Positions 1 to 3,684 of a DNA stretch of 5,250 bases are shown piece after piece. Location: positions 1-5,250 of the forward strand of contig CAZGWK010000089.1 in the NCBI GenBank assembly GCA_964529285.1, given 5' to 3'. Position 1 is the stretch's first letter. Each line of letters begins with the position of its first letter. Below the pieces are notes generated by a model. The model was not told the origin of the DNA. It saw nothing but the letters and a program-made list of their open reading frames with translations, and made no database searches. The stretch is from SURF-21 sp964529285 (lineage in GTDB: Bacteria; Actinomycetota; Geothermincolia; Geothermincolales; RBG-13-55-18). The translations under genes and the position numbers were made by a program.

Positions 1-28
1 GCTTGCGCATCGCTTCCCCCTCCGAATT

Positions 29-90
29 CACGTCCAGGCCGGGGGGTCAGGCCCGCGGCGCAAGACACTGACCCTTTGTGACCACAGGAG
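29..90. repeat. REP-like palindromic repeat fragment
   Basis: GGGTCAG at 44-50 and CTGACCC at 68-74 form inverted ends of a short 31-bp element. This is followed by TGACCACAGGAG at 79-90, which recurs exactly at 2179-2190 on the other side of the AbiE operon. The 15-mer GGGGGTCAGGCCCGC at 42-56 recurs at 5229-5243. It looks like a shortened member of the GGGGTCAG/CTGACCCC family found in every intergenic region of this window. No gene is visible in 1-148, and nothing recognisable lies in 91-148. Confidence 0.6.
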
Positions 91-148
91 GGCACATTCA
101 CGGGGAAGAGCAGCACCCTCTTTGCCGCGGTGCGTTTCGAGAGCTGTG

Positions 149-209
149 ACTTGACAATAGCTTAAGATAACTATAATATAATTATAGTTAATAAGTAATA
201 TTGTCAAGT
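149..209. promoter_or_regulatory. Nested-dyad operator/promoter of the AbiE operon
   Basis: Two perfect inverted repeats share one centre at base 179. The inner arms are 168-177 and 181-190 (TAACTATAAT / ATTATAGTTA). The outer arms are 149-159 and 199-209 (ACTTGACAATA / TATTGTCAAGT). The left outer arm contains a consensus -35 box, TTGACA (151-156). Possible -10 boxes are TATAAT at 172-177 (15-bp spacer) and TAATAT at 174-179 (17-bp spacer). The stretch is very AT-rich against GC-rich surroundings. AbiEi proteins are known to repress their own promoters by binding inverted repeats, so this is the probable AbiEi operator. That assignment is inference; the symmetry is seen directly. Confidence 0.8.
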
Positions 210-213
210 ATTA

Positions 214-219
214 GAGGAG
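214..219 (+). promoter_or_regulatory. Shine-Dalgarno of abiEi
   Basis: GAGGAG ends 3 nt before the ATG at 223. It is a strong purine-rich ribosome-binding site with a rather short spacer, and it supports 223 as the start. Confidence 0.7.
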
Positions 220-222
220 AAG

Positions 223-1020
223 ATGAAGCTAAACAACTTTTTTAGCCGGCATCCGGTCTTCACGGTTGAGGAACTGGACAGCTATCTCGGCGATGTGAAT
301 AAGAAGTCACGCACGGTGCTTCTAAACTACCATCGCCGCAACGGCCGGATACTGCCCGTACGAAGGGGCCTCTATGCAGTCGTGCCTGTTGGCATGAACC
401 CAGAATCAGCCCCCCTGGATCCATATCTGCTCGCATCGAAGATGACCCATGACGCGGTGCTTTCCCATCACACCGCCCTGGAACTCCATGGCAGGGCGTA
501 CTCGGTATATCAGAGGTTCTTCTACCTGTCCGGCAGGCCTTCACAGCCCGTTCATTTCCGCTCCTATGAATTCAAAGGAGTTATCATGCCAAAAGCATTG
601 AGGGATAGGGGGATGGGATCATTCGGCGTGGAGTCGCTTGAGCGGCAGGGCCTGCAGTTGCGCGTCACGACCCTCGAGCGGACACTAGTAGATGTCCTGG
701 ATAGGCCGGACCTCTGTGGCGGCTGGGAAGAGATATGGCGCTCACTCGAGTCAGTGGAGTACTTTAAACTGGACCAAGTGGTCGAGTACGTGCGGCTTCT
801 CGGGAAGTCCACGACCGCCGCCAAGGTAGGGTTCTACCTGGAGCAACACAAGGACATGCTGATGGTCGATCGACGACACCTCGATGAGTTGCGCAAGCAT
901 ATTCCACGGCAACCCCATTACCTGGAACGGAGCAGAAGGAACGGTGGGCGCTTCCTGTCAGGATGGAATCTCATCGTTCCCGAGGAAGTCGTCAAGCGCT
1001 CATGGGCTGAAGTGCCATGA
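223..1020 (+). CDS. abiEi: AbiEi-like type IV antitoxin / autoregulator
   Basis: Probable antitoxin and transcriptional repressor of an AbiE-type (type IV) toxin-antitoxin pair. The 265-residue protein opens with a winged-helix-like segment (about residues 1-55: FFSRHPVFTVEEL, a helical stretch, then the wing-like ILPVRRGLYAVVP). A middle section follows with the family-like pattern LASKMTHDAVLSHHTALELHG (about 69-89). The TTLERTLVDVLDRPD segment near residue 150 is typical of AbiEi-family C-terminal domains. The family uses the N-terminal domain to bind operator DNA and the C-terminal domain to counter toxin activity, in cases studied without stable toxin-antitoxin binding. The ATG has a good Shine-Dalgarno 3 nt upstream, and a 61-bp dyad operator sits just before it. 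The stop overlaps the toxin start (ATGA), so translation is probably coupled. Family assignment is from sequence pattern and context and is fairly secure. Confidence 0.85.
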   Translation: MKLNNFFSRHPVFTVEELDSYLGDVNKKSRTVLLNYHRRNGRILPVRRGLYAVVPVGMNPESAPLDPYLLASKMTHDAVLSHHTALELHGRAYSVYQRFFYLSGRPSQPVHFRSYEFKGVIMPKALRDRGMGSFGVESLERQGLQLRVTTLERTLVDVLDRPDLCGGWEEIWRSLESVEYFKLDQVVEYVRLLGKSTTAAKVGFYLEQHKDMLMVDRRHLDELRKHIPRQPHYLERSRRNGGRFLSGWNLIVPEEVVKRSWAEVP

Positions 1021-1985
1021 GAATCTCGCTCGAGCGGTTGTCGGAAGCGGCTGGCACTACGGGATTCCGTCCAGAGGTACTCGAAAAAGCAATACAACTC
1101 ATGAATCTGCTGCAGTCCCTGCTGGAGCATCCCTTCCTGCAGGGGAAGCTTGCCCTCAGGGGCGGAACCGCGCTGAACCTCTTCTACTTTGATGTACCGC
1201 GACTGTCCGTCGATATCGACCTCGACTACATAGGCGCTTTGGACATCGATGCGATGAAAGCGGAACGCCCCGTATTCGAGAGAGCGACAGAGGCTGTTTG
1301 TTCCCGAGAGGGATTTGCCGTAAAGCGGATACCGCAGGGACATGCGGGTGGCAAATGGCAACTCCGTTATGGAAGTGCATATGGCCGGGAGGGCAACCTG
1401 GAACTGGATATGAACTACATGTTTCGCGAACAACTGTGGCCCATCGACTACCTGGATTCGCATAGAATCGACCAGTATCAGGCCACCGGAATCCCGCTGG
1501 TGTGTATTGCTGAGACCGCCGCCGGCAAACTGGCGGCCCTTCTTTCTCGAGGCAAGGCAAGGGACCTCTTCGACAGTCATCAGCTTCTGCATACAGGGAG
1601 CATCGATCATGGGAGACTGCGTATCGCCTTCGTCGTTTATGGTGGCATGAACAGGCGCGACTGGCGAACCGTATCGGCCGAGGATATAAGCTTCGATGAG
1701 CGGGAGTTCGAGCGGCAACTGCTGCCCACTCTTCGGAGCGGGATAATAGCCGCAGGGCAGATACGCGAATTCGGAGAGAAACTCGTCGCCGAATGCAGGG
1801 ACGCCCTCTCGTCACTATTACCCTTTACGTCCGAGGAATCGGAATTTCTTGATCGACTACTAGATTCAGGGCAGATTTCGTCTGAATTGTTAACAGATGA
1901 CAAAGGGCTCCAGGCAAAGATCACTAACCACCCTTGGCTTAAATGGAAAGCCCATAACGTAAGAGATTACTACGGCATTGAGTAA
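1017..1985 (+). CDS. abiEii: AbiEii-like nucleotidyltransferase toxin
   Basis: Probable toxin of the AbiE pair, a DNA polymerase beta-type nucleotidyltransferase of 322 residues. The catalytic signature is clear: RGGTALN at 48-54 (the GG-T loop), then RLSVDIDLDY at 62-71 with D66 and D68 as the likely metal-binding pair. ELDMNY at 129-134 (D131) is a candidate third acidic position. AAGKLAALLSRGKARDLFD around 168-186, with K171 and R182-D183, matches the K and RD..D motifs typical of AbiEii and related DUF1814 proteins. Characterised relatives (for example MenT) add nucleotides to tRNA acceptor ends; the substrate here is unknown. The start is the ATG in the ATGA overlap with the antitoxin gene. 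There is little Shine-Dalgarno of its own, consistent with translational coupling. All motifs appear intact, so it should be active. Confidence 0.87.
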   Translation: MRISLERLSEAAGTTGFRPEVLEKAIQLMNLLQSLLEHPFLQGKLALRGGTALNLFYFDVPRLSVDIDLDYIGALDIDAMKAERPVFERATEAVCSREGFAVKRIPQGHAGGKWQLRYGSAYGREGNLELDMNYMFREQLWPIDYLDSHRIDQYQATGIPLVCIAETAAGKLAALLSRGKARDLFDSHQLLHTGSIDHGRLRIAFVVYGGMNRRDWRTVSAEDISFDEREFERQLLPTLRSGIIAAGQIREFGEKLVAECRDALSSLLPFTSEESEFLDRLLDSGQISSELLTDDKGLQAKITNHPWLKWKAHNVRDYYGIE

Positions 1986-2019
1986 TGGATAGGGTCATCT
2001 CTTTGTTTTTTTGTTTTTT
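1961..2019 (+). terminator. Possible Rho-independent terminator of the AbiE operon
   Basis: AAGAGAT (1961-1967) pairs with ATCTCTT (1997-2003), with an internal ATTAC/GTAAT option (1966-1970 / 1982-1986). Two T-runs follow: seven T at 2006-2012 and six T at 2014-2019. The stem overlaps the last codons of the toxin gene and is AT-rich with a long loop. The T-tract is convincing; the hairpin is less so. Confidence 0.45.
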
Positions 2020-2033
2020 GGTTCTGTCATGAT

Positions 2034-2061
2034 CTCTCTTTGCGGTAAATCCGCAAGAGAG
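2034..2061. other. Stable stem-loop in intergenic region
   Basis: CTCTCTTTGCGG (2034-2045) pairs with CCGCAAGAGAG (2051-2061) around a TAAAT loop, with one bulged T. No T-run follows on either strand, so it is not a standard intrinsic terminator. It may be an RNA-stabilising 3' structure or another palindromic repeat remnant. Confidence 0.5.
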
Positions 2062-2068
2062 GTATAGG

Positions 2069-2083
2069 GCCTGGAAATCGGCC
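2069..2083. repeat. Module A fragment (GCCTGGAAATCGGCC)
   Basis: This 15-mer is identical to 5192-5206 and nearly identical to 3387-3401 and 4971-4985. It is the right-hand part of the GC-rich module that also precedes and follows the ATPase cassette. Confidence 0.65.
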
Positions 2084-2085
2084 GT

Positions 2086-2177
2086 GGGGTCAGCCCCCCA
2101 CATTACCACATGAGCCTGAAGCCATGCAGCGGGTAGAAGCGTTGCTTGGTCATGTGGAATGTGTAGGCGCTGACCCC
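2086..2177. repeat. 92-bp REP/MITE-like palindromic element
   Basis: The ends are GGGGTCAG (2086-2093) and CTGACCCC (2170-2177). Inside them, the arm ACATTACCACATGA (2100-2113) pairs with TCATGTGGAATGT (about 2149-2161), with small mismatches. A further inner stem, GCAGCG with CGTTGC, sits near the apex. The whole can fold into one long imperfect hairpin. No protein is encoded. The ends match those of the other repeats in this window, so it is probably a non-autonomous element moved by a transposase encoded elsewhere. TGACCACAGGAG (2179-2190) directly abuts it, as at 79-90. Confidence 0.65.
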
Positions 2178-2223
2178 TTGACCACAGGAGAGGGCCGCCG
2201 CGCGGAGAAAGAGGATCACACAA

Positions 2224-2233
2224 GGCAATTGCC
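2224..2233. other. Perfect 10-bp palindrome GGCAATTGCC
   Basis: This is a self-complementary decamer about 85 bp upstream of the nucleotidyltransferase start. It may be a protein-binding site or chance. The rest of 2191-2273 shows no gene or clear element. Confidence 0.35.
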
Positions 2234-2273
2234 AATGGGCAGTAGCCTTCAGCCTCTGTAATCCATTATGGCA

Positions 2274-2314
2274 GATAATATTGACAAATGGAAGATATAG
2301 CTGCCAATATGATC
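2274..2314. promoter_or_regulatory. Putative promoter/operator of the MNT-HEPN operon
   Basis: GATAATATTG (2274-2283) and CAATATGATC (2305-2314) form an inverted repeat, 9 of 10 positions paired, separated by 21 bp and centred at 2294. TTGACA at 2281-2286 is a perfect -35 box lying partly in the left arm. The -10 is unclear: CAATAT (2305-2310, 18-bp spacer) is weak, and TATGAT (2308-2313) is good but 21 bp away. If CAATAT is used, transcription would begin near 2317, at the ATG. The winged-helix domain of the encoded protein is a natural candidate to bind the dyad. Confidence 0.45.
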
Positions 2315-2316
2315 AT

Positions 2317-2934
2317 ATGAAATGGCATAATACCCTGGACGATATACTTGGAAGCACGCTCAAGGTCCGCATCCTGCGGGTCCTCTCCAAGCATGCTCCC
2401 GCTCTCACCGGGAGGGAACTCGCCAGGCGCGTCGGTTATTCCCATACCCAGACCAACTCGGCCCTGGCGGAGCTGGAGATGAATGGACTGGTGATGAAGC
2501 GCCACTTGGGCAACGCAAACGTCTATTCTTTAAACGATGGCAATCTCCTGGCCTCCCGTATCATCATCCCGGCATTCCAGATAGAGGAACGGCTTATCCG
2601 GGACCTGGCAAACAGGTTCTTCGCAGGAATGGGCAAAGACCTGGTTTCCATCATCCTCTTCGGCAGCGCGGCAAGGGGAGAAGAGGACGCGGGCAGCGAT
2701 ATCGATCTCATCCTGGTGGTAAGGGACGGAAGCGAGCTCGATAATCTCGATGAAAAGGTATCCGAGATCTCCCTGGAGGCGGCGGCGACTTTCGGTGGCC
2801 CGGTCTCACCCATTCTTCTAACGGAGACCGCATACGCAAGTAAGAAGCGGAGCAGGAACGCCTTCTGGAGGGCAGTGCTGGATGAGGGAATAGAATTGGC
2901 CCCGGTGGAGCTGGAGGAGATCAAGGTTGGTTAA
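2317..2934 (+). CDS. Winged-helix / minimal nucleotidyltransferase fusion (MNT antitoxin)
   Basis: Probable antitoxin of an MNT/HEPN (type VII) pair, 205 residues from the ATG at 2317. Residues 12-75 form an ArsR/MarR-like winged helix (LKVRILRVL, a helix-turn-helix around 31-57, and the wing KRHLGNANVYSLN). Residues 108-135 carry the nucleotidyltransferase signature: G116-S117, ten residues, then D128-I-D130, exactly GS-x10-DxD. In characterised MntA the enzyme AMPylates its HEPN partner to silence it; the added DNA-binding domain suggests it also controls its own operon. A third catalytic carboxylate is not obvious; the expected later strand reads SPILLT (164-169). A TTG at 2281 would add 12 residues, but it coincides with the TTGACA box and has no Shine-Dalgarno. 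The ATG also lacks one, so a leaderless message is possible. The 3' end overlaps the HEPN gene by 8 nt. Confidence 0.85.
   Translation: MKWHNTLDDILGSTLKVRILRVLSKHAPALTGRELARRVGYSHTQTNSALAELEMNGLVMKRHLGNANVYSLNDGNLLASRIIIPAFQIEERLIRDLANRFFAGMGKDLVSIILFGSAARGEEDAGSDIDLILVVRDGSELDNLDEKVSEISLEAAATFGGPVSPILLTETAYASKKRSRNAFWRAVLDEGIELAPVELEEIKVG
2913..2919 (+). promoter_or_regulatory. Shine-Dalgarno fixing the TTG start of the HEPN gene
   Basis: GGAGGAG ends 7 nt before TTG 2927, inside the 3' end of the nucleotidyltransferase gene. The ideal sequence and spacing make the non-ATG start credible. No other start codon in frame nearby has such a site. Confidence 0.75.
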
Positions 2935-3331
2935 GAAGACCAGGACCAGGAGTGTCAGCAAGACCGAGGCCAGGGCTTACCTGGACAAAGGGGAACAGTT
3001 TCTAAGGACGATGAGAGAGGCCCTCAAGAACGAAGACTGGGATGCTGTAGCGATGAACGCCATCCTTGGGGTGATATCCGCAAACGATGCCCTGCTTGGC
3101 ATGCGCCATGGGATCAGGCCAGTGAGCCCGGATCACGGCGATGCGGCGGTCCTGCTCAATCAGTACGAGAAAGGCGAGGACGCGAAGAAAAACGCGAACA
3201 GGTTGGACAGGATGATGAGGAAGAAGAACCTGGTCGAATACGAGGGGCGGAAGTTGACAAAGTCGGAGGCTACAGCATTGGCGACCGATGCGGAGAGGTT
3301 CTTCTCTTGGGTCAGGAGCACGTTGTCCTGA
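2927..3331 (+). CDS. HEPN-domain protein, putative RNase toxin
   Basis: A small, mostly helical protein of 134 residues, translated from a TTG start that overlaps the upstream nucleotidyltransferase gene by 8 nt. The pattern YLDKGEQFLRTMREAL (18-33), WDAVAMNAILGVISANDALL (38-57), then GIRPVSPDHGDA (62-73) fits HEPN domains. R64 and H70 form an R-x5-H motif, within the R-x4-6-H range of HEPN ribonucleases. The C-terminal part, with NLVEYEGRKLTKSEA and AERFFSWVRSTL, is also typical of these stand-alone HEPN proteins. With the MNT gene it makes a type VII-like toxin-antitoxin pair. Unlike HepT (R-x4-H-x-Y), the position two after the histidine is D72, so the usual AMPylated tyrosine is absent; Y80 is the nearest following tyrosine. 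The HEPN fold assignment is strong; activity is inferred. Confidence 0.82.
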   Translation: MVKKTRTRSVSKTEARAYLDKGEQFLRTMREALKNEDWDAVAMNAILGVISANDALLGMRHGIRPVSPDHGDAAVLLNQYEKGEDAKKNANRLDRMMRKKNLVEYEGRKLTKSEATALATDAERFFSWVRSTLS

Positions 3332-3343
3332 GTCTTGGACACT

Positions 3344-3401
3344 GGCCGGGGGGTCATCGGCCGGGGGGTCACGCCCGGGGGGTCACGCCCGGAAATCGGC
3401 C
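3344..3401. repeat. Module A repeat, partly tandem
   Basis: GGCCGGGGGGTCA occurs at 3344-3356 and again at 3359-3371. A CGCCCGGGGGGTCAC unit follows, and the module ends with GCCCGGAAATCGGCC at 3387-3401. Related copies are at 4959-4985 and 5178-5206, with a fragment at 2069-2083. It is non-coding and internally duplicated, as expected for slippage or insertion of nested repeat units. Confidence 0.7.
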
Positions 3402-3404
3402 TGC

Positions 3405-3450
3405 GGAGGACGGGAAGTAGTCCACTCTCCCCCCGTATAAGGTGTCAGGT
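3405..3450. repeat. Module B repeat
   Basis: This block, with GGAGGACGGGAAGTAGTCC at its left and GTATAAGGTGTCAGG at 3435-3449, is nearly identical to 4990-5034. In both places it directly follows module A. The GTATAAGGTGTCAGG core recurs at 5111-5125, and with one change at 5074-5088. Modules A and B together form the composite unit flanking the ATPase cassette. Confidence 0.7.
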
Positions 3451-3526
3451 CTTGGCACTTCACGCCTGCGGCGCAAAACGCAAGACGCTGACCCCCGCGC
3501 CTGCGGCGCAAAACGCAAGACGCTGA
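3441..3526. repeat. REP-like hairpin with 35-bp tandem duplication
   Basis: GGTGTCAGGTCTTGGC (3441-3456) pairs imperfectly with GCAAGACGCTGACCCC (3480-3495) around a CGCC-TGC-GGCG apex, giving a long hairpin. The right arm is then repeated: the 29 bases at 3463-3491 recur exactly at 3498-3526, a period of 35 bp. The equivalent hairpin without the duplication lies at 5117-5170. Confidence 0.75.
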
Positions 3527-3544
3527 TCATCATCTTCGCGATGA

Positions 3545-3610
3545 CAGAAAAAAGGCGGCAGGGGGCAGAACCGAAAAACGAAGATACGGCCCCGACCGCC
3601 CCTTTTTCTG
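3545..3610. terminator. Bidirectional-terminator-like hairpin
   Basis: CAGAAAAAAGG-CGG (3545-3558) pairs with CCG-CCCCTTTTTCTG (3596-3610), and GGGG (3561-3564) pairs with CCCC (3590-3593). The result is a GC stem flanked by an A-run and a T-run. It can act as an intrinsic terminator on the + strand, and by symmetry on the - strand. It lies 213 bp after the HEPN stop and 4 bp before the ATPase -35 box, so it probably insulates the ATPase gene from upstream readthrough. Confidence 0.6.
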
Positions 3611-3613
3611 GTA

Positions 3614-3643
3614 TTGACCCCTTAATAGCTCATGTCGTAAAAT
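3614..3643 (+). promoter_or_regulatory. Sigma70-like promoter of the ATPase gene
   Basis: TTGACC (3614-3619) and TAAAAT (3638-3643) are each 5/6 matches to consensus with an 18-bp spacer, predicting a start near 3650. The -10 box lies across the middle of the first palindrome. The -35 sits in the string TGACCCCTT, which also ends the 92-bp repeat (2171-2179), so it may derive from a repeat end. Confidence 0.65.
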
Positions 3644-3673
3644 ACGACATGTAATGTCGTAACTTACGACATT
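3631..3673. promoter_or_regulatory. Twin palindromic operators before the ATPase gene
   Basis: Operator 1 is CATGTCGTA-AAA-TACGACATG (3631-3651, arms of 9). Operator 2 is AATGTCGTAA-C-TTACGACATT (3653-3673, arms of 10). Both share the half-site ATGTCGTA, and their centres (3641 and 3663) are 22 bp apart, about two helical turns. Operator 1 covers the -10 box; operator 2 lies in the leader and ends at the base before the Shine-Dalgarno GGAGG (3674-3678). A protein bound at both would block transcription. Operator 2 could also fold in the mRNA next to the ribosome-binding site. Confidence 0.8.
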
Positions 3674-3678
3674 GGAGG
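3674..3678 (+). promoter_or_regulatory. Shine-Dalgarno of the ATPase gene
   Basis: GGAGG ends 6 nt before ATG 3685, with ideal sequence and spacing. It directly follows operator 2, so a leader hairpin there could affect ribosome access. Confidence 0.75.
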
Positions 3679-3684
3679 TCTTAT

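Noticed and set aside
918..1718. Long minus-strand open frame (266 codons) opposite the antitoxin/toxin junction
   Set aside because: It lies wholly opposite two well-supported genes, shows no recognisable domain and has no ribosome-binding site or promoter of its own; it is a by-product of codon use.
1156..1815. Second long minus-strand open frame opposite the toxin gene
   Set aside because: Arg- and Ser-rich low-information protein opposite clear catalytic motifs on the + strand.
2034..2061. Stem-loop as terminator of the AbiE operon
   Set aside because: No T-run follows on either strand; the T-rich tract lies before it and fits the earlier 1961-2003 stem better.
1939..2235. Minus-strand open frame of 98 codons across the intergenic region
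   Set aside because: It runs through the T-rich terminator and the 92-bp palindrome; the product is a translation of repeats.
2281..2316. TTG at 2281 as the start of the nucleotidyltransferase
   Set aside because: The TTG is part of a perfect TTGACA box, has no Shine-Dalgarno, and the added residues do not fit the winged helix, which begins after the ATG at 2317.
3344..3526. CRISPR-like array
   Set aside because: Repeat units vary in length and spacing, there are no uniform unique spacers, only two copies are exact, and no cas genes are nearby.
3335..3654. Two short + strand open frames in the repeat cluster
   Set aside because: Their protein is translated repeat sequence, and the 35-bp tandem unit is not a multiple of three. 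No Shine-Dalgarno or family similarity is visible.
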